From: DAOUBP01 sp964474695
GTDB taxonomy: Bacteria > Chloroflexota > Anaerolineae > CG2-30-64-16
NCBI GenBank assembly: GCA_964474695.1
Contig: CAYYTK010000001.1
Span: 1 to 64,000, forward strand
Direction: 5' to 3'
Length of the DNA stretch: 64,000 bases
Positions 56,865-64,000 of the stretch are shown piece after piece. The position numbers and the translations under genes were made by a program. The notes beneath the pieces are model-generated. The model had not been told where the DNA came from and made no database searches. It was given only the letters and a program-made list of their open reading frames with translations. Position 1 is the stretch's first letter, and the number at the start of each line of letters is the position of its first letter.

Positions 56865-58613
56865 TCAGAGGGGTGCGATCATGTAGAGTTGACCGCGTCG
56901 AAATCCCAGGGCCTCATAGTAGCGCCGCGTGCCGATGGCTGAGATCACCGCCAACCGGCGAAAGCCGGCCGCGCGCGCCAGCTCGCGTGCCTCGGCGATC
57001 AGCCCCCGGCCCAGGCCCAGGTGTTGCGCCTCGCCGATGCTCTCCGAGCCGATACCCAGGGCCGGGCCGTAGATGTGCACCTCCCGGATCATCGCTGCGT
57101 CCGCGAGCTCGGGGATGGCCTCCCAGACCGCATGGGTGTCCGGCAATTCACTTTGTTGGCGGCCCTGTCCGGGCAGCGAAAGGCGCAGGAAGCCGGCCAG
57201 CCGGCCGCCTGTTTGGTAGGTCAGGAAGAGCTCACGGGTTTCGTCGGTATCGTAGGCCTCGTGTGCCAGGTGAAGGTCATCCTCACCTATGACGGCCGCG
57301 CGAATCTCACGACAGCGGATGCACTCGCACCGCCGCCCGGTGGCTGCCAGGTGTTGCTGCACCAGTTGTCGTAAGTTCGAGCGTTTACTGCCGGCGACGA
57401 TGTCATCGGCCGGGATGTCGCGAAAGACGCGGTTGACCCGGCAATAGGGCGGGATGATCGCCTTACAATCAGCGACCAGGGCGATCAGTTCTTCGTCAGT
57501 GTAGGGCCGGTATTGGCCGGCCTGCCAGGTGCGGTAGAGCTCGGTGCCTTCGATGATCGAGCAAGGGTAAATCTTCAGCTCGTCCGGCCGCAGTGCGGGA
57601 TCGGTCCACAGCCGGGCGAAGTCCAGGCGATCGGTGTCGGGCGTTGCGCCCAGCAGATTGGGCATCCAGTGGAGATGCAGCTTAAAGCCGGCGGCGCGCA
57701 GTAAGCGCACGGCTCGCCGTATGCTTGCTACGTCATGGCCGCGTTGGTTCAGGGCCAGGATGTGATCGTCCAGGCTCTGCACACCGAGCTGAATCTTGGT
57801 GACACCCAACTGCCGCAGATGGACGATCTCGGCGGGCGTGACCCAGTCGGGACGCGTTTCGATCACCAGGCCGACGTTGCGATGGGGCGCGGTTTCGTTG
57901 CGGGTTTGCGCGGCGGCCAGGTCGGCGGTCATTGCGTCATCGCTCGCGTCCAAATCGACCGGATCGTGAGGCTCGTTCATGGCGTCGAAGCAGCGCCGGA
58001 CGAATTCTTCTCGGTATTCCTTGGAATAGGCGCTCCAGGTGCCGCCCAGGATCAGCAGCTCCACCTTGTCGGCGGTGTGGCCCATAGCGCGCAGCGTTGC
58101 CAGCCGCGTGTGCACCTGGAGGTAGGGGTCGAAGCCGCACTGCGCGGCGCGCCGCGCGCCAGGCTCGTTCGGTAGATAGCTTTTAGGCATTCCGTCCGCA
58201 TCGGGGCAGAAGATGCAATGGCCCGGGCAGCCGGCAGGCCTGGTCAGCACGGTGACCGGTGCGACCCCCGATGAGGTGCGGATCGGCTTCATCTGCAGCC
58301 GGCGCAGCACGCGGCGCTCGAACGGCAACTCGCCCGCCGCGGTCAACTGCTGGTAAGCGGTGATCAATTCGATCTTGGAGAAAAAGCCGCCTTCCGGGCC
58401 ATCGGGGACGCCTTTGCCGCCGCGGGGATGCTGTGCTAAGATGCGCGGCAGGGAGGCGTCGTCCCATGCAGGAGTCTCCCGCACGGCGGCAAAGATCGCC
58501 AGCAGGAGGTCGCGCTGCGCAAATGCATCGAAATGCCAGCCGCGGGGGCGCCAGGTGCGGGGTTGTGCGGCAGGCTCTGTCAGAGCCCCGCTTTGTCGAG
58601 TGTGTTCTGCCAT
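56865..58613 (-). CDS. Elp3-like tRNA uridine-34 acetyltransferase (radical SAM - GNAT)
   Basis: A radical-SAM site (CPGHCIFCPDADGMPKSYL), VELLILGGTWSAYSKEYREEF, LVIETRPDWV and VQSLDDHILALNQRGHD place it in the Elp3 family; a GNAT domain fills about residues 480-582 (GSESIGEAQHLGLGRGLIAEARELA). Elp3 adds the carboxymethyl group to U34 of tRNAs. The 582-residue length is right for archaeal/bacterial Elp3. ATG 58613 overlaps by two bases the ATG of the divergent methyltransferase gene at 58612. The pairing fits the pathway, since cm5U can be methylated to mcm5U. Confidence 0.9.
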   Translation of the reverse strand: MAEHTRQSGALTEPAAQPRTWRPRGWHFDAFAQRDLLLAIFAAVRETPAWDDASLPRILAQHPRGGKGVPDGPEGGFFSKIELITAYQQLTAAGELPFERRVLRRLQMKPIRTSSGVAPVTVLTRPAGCPGHCIFCPDADGMPKSYLPNEPGARRAAQCGFDPYLQVHTRLATLRAMGHTADKVELLILGGTWSAYSKEYREEFVRRCFDAMNEPHDPVDLDASDDAMTADLAAAQTRNETAPHRNVGLVIETRPDWVTPAEIVHLRQLGVTKIQLGVQSLDDHILALNQRGHDVASIRRAVRLLRAAGFKLHLHWMPNLLGATPDTDRLDFARLWTDPALRPDELKIYPCSIIEGTELYRTWQAGQYRPYTDEELIALVADCKAIIPPYCRVNRVFRDIPADDIVAGSKRSNLRQLVQQHLAATGRRCECIRCREIRAAVIGEDDLHLAHEAYDTDETRELFLTYQTGGRLAGFLRLSLPGQGRQQSELPDTHAVWEAIPELADAAMIREVHIYGPALGIGSESIGEAQHLGLGRGLIAEARELARAAGFRRLAVISAIGTRRYYEALGFRRGQLYMIAPL

Positions 58614-59346
58614 GAATCCTTCAACGTGCGAAGCTTTGATCGCTCTCAACCGGGATTTTTACGCCAGATTCGCTGGTGCGTTTGCCCGCACCCGCCGGAG
58701 CTGGCCGCCCGGATTCATGCACATTTTACCTCAATTGCGGCCGGCAGCCAACGTGTTAGATCTGGGCTGTGGCAATGGCCGCCTACTCGCGTTCCTTGCG
58801 ACCCAGGGATGGGCGGGCGATTACCTGGGGCTGGACAGCAGCGCAGGACTCCTGGCCGAGGCGCAAGCGGCGGCCGGGGCGTACCCCCAGGTGCGTGCAC
58901 GGTTCATTCAAGACGACTTGTTTGGTGAGGGCTGGTGCGATCGGGTGCGGGCGGCCGGCGTCGAAGCTGCGGCGATTACCTGCCTGGCCGTCTTGCATCA
59001 CATCCCGGGTGCGGCAAATCGGGTTCGTTTTCTGGCTCAATGCCGGACGCTATTGGCGCCTGGCGGGCGGTTTGTGCTGTCGACCTGGCAGTTCATGTCC
59101 TCGGAACGTCTGCGCGCACACATTCTGCCCTGGGAAACCGTTGGCCTGCGGGCGGAGGACGTTGAGACGGGGGACACCCTGGTATCGTGGGGCCCGGGCG
59201 CCGAGGGGAATCGCTATTGCGCCAGCCTCGATCGCCCGGCGATCGCCGCGTTAGCTGAAGACGCCGGGTTTATCGTGGATGAGACGCACTATGCCGATGG
59301 GCACGAGGGCAATCTGAATCTTTACGCGGTGCTCACTGCCAGGTGA
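58612..59346 (+). CDS. SAM-dependent methyltransferase, Trm9-like
   Basis: Class I methyltransferase motifs are clear: VLDLGCGNGRLLAFLA (motif I), YLGLDSSAGLLAEAQ, AAGVEAAAITCLAVLHHIPG (motif IV) and LLAPGGRFVLSTWQF. The N-terminal NRDFYARFAGAFARTRRSWPPGF resembles Trm9/ABH8-type enzymes that methylate cm5U34. The start codon lies back to back with Elp3, so the two are co-regulated from one point. Its 3' end overlaps the LysM gene by 14 bases. Substrate assignment is an inference from the neighbour. Confidence 0.8.
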   Translation: MNPSTCEALIALNRDFYARFAGAFARTRRSWPPGFMHILPQLRPAANVLDLGCGNGRLLAFLATQGWAGDYLGLDSSAGLLAEAQAAAGAYPQVRARFIQDDLFGEGWCDRVRAAGVEAAAITCLAVLHHIPGAANRVRFLAQCRTLLAPGGRFVLSTWQFMSSERLRAHILPWETVGLRAEDVETGDTLVSWGPGAEGNRYCASLDRPAIAALAEDAGFIVDETHYADGHEGNLNLYAVLTAR

Positions 59347-60460
59347 AGCGGCGCCGGGCGCTGGCCGGACTGGTGGCGACACCCGGATTCTCTGCTGAGC
59401 CCTGGTGCACCTGCACCTGCCAGTTGAAGTCGATGCCGGCGCGGCTGGCGCCGCGATATTCGAGAGGCAGGCGCCATGTGGTGCTCTTGGTCCACCAGGT
59501 GGCGACAGGCCTGTCGACCTCTCCTGCCCTGAGCGTCACCACGTACCATTCATCCGCCTCCAACGTCCCCGGCGCCATCCAGTTCAGCACAACTTCGCTC
59601 TGGCCCGTCAAAATGCTGCCATCGGCGGGACTCAGCAGCACTGGCGCGCCCAGGGTTGGCTCCAGCGTGGGGGTCGGCGTCTGCGGAGTGAAGGCGACGG
59701 TAGGGGTGAGCGTCGGCGTCAAGGCTGCGAGCGGTATCAGCAGCGATTGGCCGACGCGCAGGAAATCGGTCGGGTTCAGCTTGTTCGCAGCCAGGATCCA
59801 GTCGATCTGTGAGCGGTAACGTTCGGCGATAGCACTGATGGTGTCGCCGGATTTGACGACGTACATCAGCGCGTCGCCCTGAGCCGTGGCCGTAGGACCG
59901 GGTCCGCCCGACGGGCCGGCGATCGGAATGATCAGTGCCTGGCCGACACTCAAGCGTCCGTCCGCGCTCAGGCCGTTGGCCTGGATGATATCTTTGATGG
60001 TGGAGCCGTATTTCTGCGCGATGGCGGCCACACTATCGCCCGAAACGACCGTATGGCGAACAGGCCCGGCCGGCACAGTGGCTGTCGGTTCGGGTGCAAG
60101 CGTTGGTGTTGGCGGCGTCGGCGTCGGCAGAGGGGTGGGGGTGGCTGTCGGCAGTTCAGCGCTGACAAGTGCAATCAGGGCAGTGTCGGTTCCGTCGGCG
60201 GGCAGGACGAGTTGGTCAGATTGAGAAGGATTCGGCGCTTCAGGCGCGCGCAACCACCACAGTGCCAGCACGGCGCCGATCACGGCAAACAGAAACAGAT
60301 CGGCCCACGGCACGTGTATGCGACGCTGTGGTGCAGCATCGAGTGCCTGGCCGCAAAAGAAGCAGGTTTGAGCTTTTTGCGCCACCCGTGTCCCGCAGTG
60401 GCGGCATACCCGCGCACGACCATGGTGCGCTGGAGGCAAATCAGGCTGGCTCGTACTCAT
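59333..60460 (-). CDS. Membrane LysM protein with zinc ribbon
   Basis: ATG 60460 opens a 375-residue protein with a zinc ribbon (CRHCGTRVAQKAQTCFFCGQ), one helix (LFLFAVIGAVLALWWL), a Thr/Pro stalk and two LysM units (VVSGDSVAAIAQKYGSTIKDI; YVVKSGDTISAIAERYRSQI), which bind glycan chains. A final beta domain (SPADGSILTGQSEVVLNWMAPGTL) resembles fibronectin-like folds. It would be anchored in the membrane with LysM units outside. Confidence 0.85.
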   Translation of the reverse strand: MSTSQPDLPPAHHGRARVCRHCGTRVAQKAQTCFFCGQALDAAPQRRIHVPWADLFLFAVIGAVLALWWLRAPEAPNPSQSDQLVLPADGTDTALIALVSAELPTATPTPLPTPTPPTPTLAPEPTATVPAGPVRHTVVSGDSVAAIAQKYGSTIKDIIQANGLSADGRLSVGQALIIPIAGPSGGPGPTATAQGDALMYVVKSGDTISAIAERYRSQIDWILAANKLNPTDFLRVGQSLLIPLAALTPTLTPTVAFTPQTPTPTLEPTLGAPVLLSPADGSILTGQSEVVLNWMAPGTLEADEWYVVTLRAGEVDRPVATWWTKSTTWRLPLEYRGASRAGIDFNWQVQVHQGSAENPGVATSPASARRRFTWQ

Positions 60461-60479
60461 ATCTGAATAAATCGTAACA

Positions 60480-62300
60480 TCACATTTCGGTTTCGGCAAG
60501 TTCCGTAAGGCGCGAACGCGGGCGGAGCAGCGCAAGTGCGGCGATTCCCAGCAGTGTGGCGGCGGAGAGGGCGGCGCTGGCTCGTCGGATAGGTGTCGGG
60601 CCGAAGCGCAGCACCACCTGATGTTCGCCGGCAGGCACATCCAGGCCGATCAGGCCGTTAGGCGGGTCCGGCGCGATCTCGACGGGCTGCCCGTCCAATG
60701 TTGCGCGCCAGCCTGGGAAGTAGTAGGTGTAGAAACGCAGCCGCACGGGGCCGGCAGCCTGCACCTGGGCCTGCGCCGACAACGGCCGCGCGTCCTGCGC
60801 CGTGATCCTGCCCTCTCCGCTGACGATGGCCGCGCGACGGAGCGGCTCGCCGGCCAGGTATTGGTCGATCAGCGGCGAGTCTTCGTTCAGTGGGATGCGT
60901 TCCGACCAACGGGTCATGCCGCGCATATCGCTGAATTTCAGCTCGAACTCGATGACAGACACGGGGAGTTCATCTTGCGGCCGGGATGGGACCATATCGG
61001 CCCGGATGTAGAAGGAGCTGGCGAGGGTGAGGCACGCCGCTAACAGGAGCGCGGCCACGCTGGATCGCGGTTCCAGTCGATGCGCGACAACCCCGGCCAG
61101 CAGCGCCAGCGCGAATACCTCGACGGCTAACAGCCGCCACGGGAACTGGATCAGCTCAATCAGAGGGAGGGCGTCCCACAAGGTGACGGAGACCGGCATC
61201 ATCAGAAACACCGCGCCAATGCTGGCCGCAATCAGGTAAAATGCTTCCGCGCGATGGGGCAGGCGCGGCGTCCGCCGACGGAGGGCGAGCACGGCGCCAG
61301 CCCCGGCGGCCAGAAGAAGCGCCCATCCCAACTGAAAACTCATGCCATCATCCGGGCCGGGCACCGAATAGCCGTAGCCCCAGGAGGGGTCAAGGAATTG
61401 GCCCGGATAGACAAAGTGGTTCCGGTAGCTGTAAAGGGCGTTGATCCATTGCCCTTCGACGACGATATACTTCTGCTCGAGCAGCAAGGGCGCCAGGAAG
61501 ATGGCGGCCAGGAGCCCGCCCAAGACGATCCCGGCGGCGCTCCACAGCAACACACGCTTGACCGGGCGCCGGCCTTCTCCCGCGTGACCAGCCTGGCGGC
61601 CGGCCTTGAGTTCCTGCAGGAGCAGCACGAGCATCAGCCCGGCCACCAGCGGCACGAAGGTCACGAGGGAGGCCGTGTGCAACATCAAGAGTATGCCGAC
61701 GGCAAGAGCGGCTGAGGCTGCTCGCCGAGGACCCGGTTTTTTCCACAAGGCCGCGAGCGCCAGCACGGTCCAGGGCAGCCAGGCAAGCGCCAGGAACTCG
61801 GCCAGCGCGGCTCGCACGTAGATCTGCACCAGGTGATAGGGCGCGTAGGTGAAGGCGACGCTGGCCACCACGCCGGCTGCGGGTCCCCACCAATGCCGCG
61901 CGAGCCGATACATTCCCAGCGCACCCAGGACAAAACCCAGCGCCCAGGTGGCCTTGACCGCGGCGACAAACCCCAGGCCGAGCAGATGGAAGGCCTCACC
62001 CACGAAGAGGGGCAGCGGCGCGTAGACGAGCCACAAGGGGTAGCCGAACCCGACGGCGAAGTCGGGCACCCAGATTGGCCAGAGTGCGCCCGCGCGGAAG
62101 GCTTGATCGAATTCCACCAGAAAGAATACGCTCTGCCGCGCATCGTGGGCGTTGAAGAAGTATCCGGGCCGGAAGAGCGGCAGCATAGCCGGTATCGTCA
62201 ACAGAAGAACCAGCCAAGCGGAGCGGCGGGCAAACAGCCGGCGCAGCAACTGTGCGATGGATGCGCGCCAGGGGGCATGCGCCCTTTCGTTTTCAGCCAC
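60480..62300 (-). CDS. Large multi-pass membrane protein, glycosyltransferase-like
   Basis: GTG 62300 lies inside the last codons of the TPR gene (GTGGCTGA), giving 606 residues. At least ten hydrophobic segments are visible (SAWLVLLLTIPAMLPLF, WLPWTVLALAALW, LLWSAAGIVLGGLLAAIFLAPLLLE). The stretch FFNAHDARQSVFFLVEFDQAF and the C-terminal YYFPGWRATLDGQPVEIAP resemble the YfhO/6-pyruvoyl-synthase-related membrane family, members of which may transfer sugars from polyprenyl carriers. No catalytic pair is certain. The longer frame to 62507 runs through the TPR gene and is rejected. Confidence 0.7.
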   Translation of the reverse strand: MAENERAHAPWRASIAQLLRRLFARRSAWLVLLLTIPAMLPLFRPGYFFNAHDARQSVFFLVEFDQAFRAGALWPIWVPDFAVGFGYPLWLVYAPLPLFVGEAFHLLGLGFVAAVKATWALGFVLGALGMYRLARHWWGPAAGVVASVAFTYAPYHLVQIYVRAALAEFLALAWLPWTVLALAALWKKPGPRRAASAALAVGILLMLHTASLVTFVPLVAGLMLVLLLQELKAGRQAGHAGEGRRPVKRVLLWSAAGIVLGGLLAAIFLAPLLLEQKYIVVEGQWINALYSYRNHFVYPGQFLDPSWGYGYSVPGPDDGMSFQLGWALLLAAGAGAVLALRRRTPRLPHRAEAFYLIAASIGAVFLMMPVSVTLWDALPLIELIQFPWRLLAVEVFALALLAGVVAHRLEPRSSVAALLLAACLTLASSFYIRADMVPSRPQDELPVSVIEFELKFSDMRGMTRWSERIPLNEDSPLIDQYLAGEPLRRAAIVSGEGRITAQDARPLSAQAQVQAAGPVRLRFYTYYFPGWRATLDGQPVEIAPDPPNGLIGLDVPAGEHQVVLRFGPTPIRRASAALSAATLLGIAALALLRPRSRLTELAETEM

Positions 62301-62949
62301 GGAACGACTCCGGAGTGAAGAGCGCCAGCGCCTGCTGCCAGGCGGTTTTCGAGAGCTCGGGATAGACTCCTCGCAGCCAGTCCAGGTCCTGGCGCATGGT
62401 GCGCAGGTCTTCCGCGGCGCAGTGTTTGCGGGCGATCCGATAGGCTTCCAGCGCCTCGGCGGAGCGGCCTTGGGCCAGGAGCGCGTCGCCCAGGTCGAGG
62501 TAAGCAAACTTGGGAAGGATGCCGCTGGCTACGGCCCGGCGCGCGGCCTCCTCCGCCGCGGCCGGCCGGCGCTGTGCCAGCCGCACGACCGCTTCAGCCA
62601 GATGGATGTGGGGATCGTCCGGTGCAACGCCGATGGCCGCAGTGATCTGCACCCGCGCGTCGTTGATCCGGCCCAACACGGCCAACAACTCGGCCAGGTT
62701 ACAGCGCGGCGCAACCTCCAGGGGCAGCAGATCGATGACGCGCTCGTAAGCTGAGACCGCTTCGGCGGGGCGTCCCAAGCGCCAGAGGGTATTGGCCAAA
62801 GCCCACTGGATGCGCGGATCCCCAGGCGCCATCCAGGCCGCACGTTCGAACGCCTTCAATGCATCGGCATCGCGGCCCGCCTGCAGCAGGGCGCGGCCCT
62901 CGTCAGCATAGGACTGAGCAATCGTCGGATCGATGGCTGTGTCAGACAT
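62293..62949 (-). CDS. TPR-repeat protein
   Basis: Five or so tetratricopeptide units follow each other: AQSYADEGRALLQAGRDADALKAFERAAWMAP, IQWALANTLWRLGRPAEAVSAYERVIDLLP, CNLAELLAVLGRINDARVQI, AYLDLGDALLAQGRSAEALEAYRIA. There is no signal peptide or catalytic domain. Its stop overlaps the start of the downstream membrane protein by eight bases, so they are made together and probably interact. Confidence 0.85.
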   Translation of the reverse strand: MSDTAIDPTIAQSYADEGRALLQAGRDADALKAFERAAWMAPGDPRIQWALANTLWRLGRPAEAVSAYERVIDLLPLEVAPRCNLAELLAVLGRINDARVQITAAIGVAPDDPHIHLAEAVVRLAQRRPAAAEEAARRAVASGILPKFAYLDLGDALLAQGRSAEALEAYRIARKHCAAEDLRTMRQDLDWLRGVYPELSKTAWQQALALFTPESFRG

Positions 62950-63036
62950 AAGGCTAATTCAATTCTTCATAAAGAGGCGAACTCGCGTTGTCATGCTTTC
63001 GTGTTGTCCGTCGATGGCTCAACAGTCGTTGAGCTT

Positions 63037-64000
63037 TCAATCGTACCGGTGCCTGAATTCGCGCCGGTATCCGATGTCTGTGCTGAAGCTGGAGAAGAGC
63101 CGGGAGCGCGCCTGGATCAGTGGATGGCGCCGCCAGGCGCTGAACCCGCGACGGAGAGTCTGGGCCGGATGGTAGATCTGCTTACACAGCCAGTCATAAG
63201 CCTCGGTCAACTCCTGCACGGTCATCCGTTTCGGCACAAAGGTGACATGCGTGGTGTCGTATTTGGACCACGAAAGCCCGTCGCCGTCCAAAGCTTCGTG
63301 CGGCAGTATCCGGCCGGCGGCGAGCAGCTCCTGGCGCTGCACGGTGCCGGGATAGGGCGTCAGCACGGTGGCGCTGACGCCGTCAAGTTCGCTGGTGTAC
63401 ACGAAGTCGCGCGCGGTGCGGAAGGTTTCGGGCGAGTCGTTGTCAAAGCCGAACACGAACAGGCCAACGACGCCGATGCCGTGTTCGTGGATGCGCTGGA
63501 TCACCTCGCGATGATGAAGGGTGTCGCCCCGACCCTTGCCGCCCAGCTCCTTTCGGTTATCGGGATTGACCGACTCAAAACCGATGAAGAATTTGTCCAG
63601 GTGCGCTTCCCGCGCCAGATCGAGCAAATCGGGAAAATCAGCCACCAACTGCTCCGCCTGGCAGGTCCAGCCATCCAGCGGCAGCTTGGCCAACGCCCGG
63701 AAGAGCTGCTCCATGTAGGCGGGGTTGAGCCGGAAATTGAGCCCGAAGTTGTCGTCGGTCAGGAAGAAGCGGCGCAGCCGGCGCCGTTCGATCTCGGCCA
63801 CCACTTCCTCCACCGGTCGCAGCCGCATTTTGGCGCCTGAAACGCGTATTGCGGTGCAAAAGGTGCAGTTGCGCGGGCAGCCGCGCGTGATTTCCAGGTA
63901 CGGAGTCCAGTAATGGTGATGCTCATCTACCTGGCGGAGCACTCGTTCCTGTAGCTCACCGGCGCCTGTTCCGAACGGCATCCATTCCTCATCCACATAG
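63037..64000 (-). CDS. Radical-SAM protein (B12-binding-type), 5' part outside window
   Basis: The radical-SAM site ITRGCPRNCTFCTAIRV, DDNFGLNFRL, GFESVNPDNRKEL and VGLFVFGFDNDSPETF match the large group of B12-dependent radical-SAM enzymes (DUF4070-like tail: MTVQELTEAYDWLCKQIY, AWRRHPLI). The frame is open to the right edge of the window, so the start and the expected cobalamin-binding domain are not seen. The gene ends 87 bases from the TPR gene on the same strand. The substrate is unknown. Confidence 0.8.
   Translation of the reverse strand, partial: YVDEEWMPFGTGAGELQERVLRQVDEHHHYWTPYLEITRGCPRNCTFCTAIRVSGAKMRLRPVEEVVAEIERRRLRRFFLTDDNFGLNFRLNPAYMEQLFRALAKLPLDGWTCQAEQLVADFPDLLDLAREAHLDKFFIGFESVNPDNRKELGGKGRGDTLHHREVIQRIHEHGIGVVGLFVFGFDNDSPETFRTARDFVYTSELDGVSATVLTPYPGTVQRQELLAAGRILPHEALDGDGLSWSKYDTTHVTFVPKRMTVQELTEAYDWLCKQIYHPAQTLRRGFSAWRRHPLIQARSRLFSSFSTDIGYRREFRHRYD

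Overview
The window looks like a chromosomal segment of a GC-rich member of the Chloroflexota (Anaerolineae or a relative). This is inferred from gene style, not from a marker gene: exported proteins with long Thr/Pro stalks of the TPTATPT type, lamin-tail domains, a cyclic-nucleotide-binding transmembrane protein, a bacterial Elp3, tungstate and molybdate transporters, a SpoIIE phosphatase next to a STAND-like ATPase, and in-frame microsatellites inside genes.

Layout. 0-4.5 kb is a scarred region: an IS630-family element, an XRE regulator directly beside it, a lamin-tail surface protein without a normal N-terminus, and the remnant of a DUF4143-type ATPase. 4.5-18.2 kb is an accessory island of mostly plus-strand genes. 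It holds a SIR2-caspase-ATPase fusion, a paralogous ATPase ending in an OmpR/PhoB-type DNA-binding domain, a 35-residue peptide gene followed by a terminator, two coupled STAND-type ATPases (the second with a long C-terminal helical repeat region), a 61-residue peptide with a CCxxCxCxC tail followed by a SPASM radical-SAM enzyme, a small membrane protein, a duplicated NYN (PIN-like RNase) protein and an acidic small protein. Several of its intergenic regions carry a repeated box, TGTCACA, often next to a promoter -10 element. A second promoter element, GGGAT repeated at 11 bp, occurs twice. 18.2-29.5 kb is minus strand: an SPFH-like membrane protein, an ATPase/GAF/SpoIIE phosphatase, an AAA ATPase, an M29-like aminopeptidase, a glycosyltransferase cut short, and a family 2 glycosidase. 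29.7-31.9 kb holds an M50 protease, an HD-domain protein and TyrA. 32-38.7 kb is a minus-strand molybdate/tungstate locus (tupB-tupC-tupA, an odd lipoprotein, a second binding protein and permease, a molbindin). 38.8-64 kb is mostly housekeeping and envelope genes: UbiB-like kinase, penicillin acylase, two stalked surface proteins with a shared C-terminal domain, tRNA-Leu(CAA), an ECF sigma/anti-sigma pair, mutM, a metallophosphoesterase, a trypsin-like protease, a PrsW-type protease, Elp3 with a divergent methyltransferase, a LysM protein, a large membrane protein, a TPR protein and a radical-SAM gene running off the right edge.

How it may work together. The most interesting part is 4.5-18.2 kb. 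Its domain mix (SIR2, caspase, STAND ATPases, NYN RNase, wHTH) resembles conflict or programmed-death systems of multicellular bacteria. Here it is joined to what looks like a ribosomally made, Cys-rich, radical-SAM-modified peptide. The ATPase-wHTH protein is the natural candidate to bind the TGTCACA boxes and control the whole set. The function is inferred; the architecture and the boxes are directly visible. All positions were read by eye and no database search was run.
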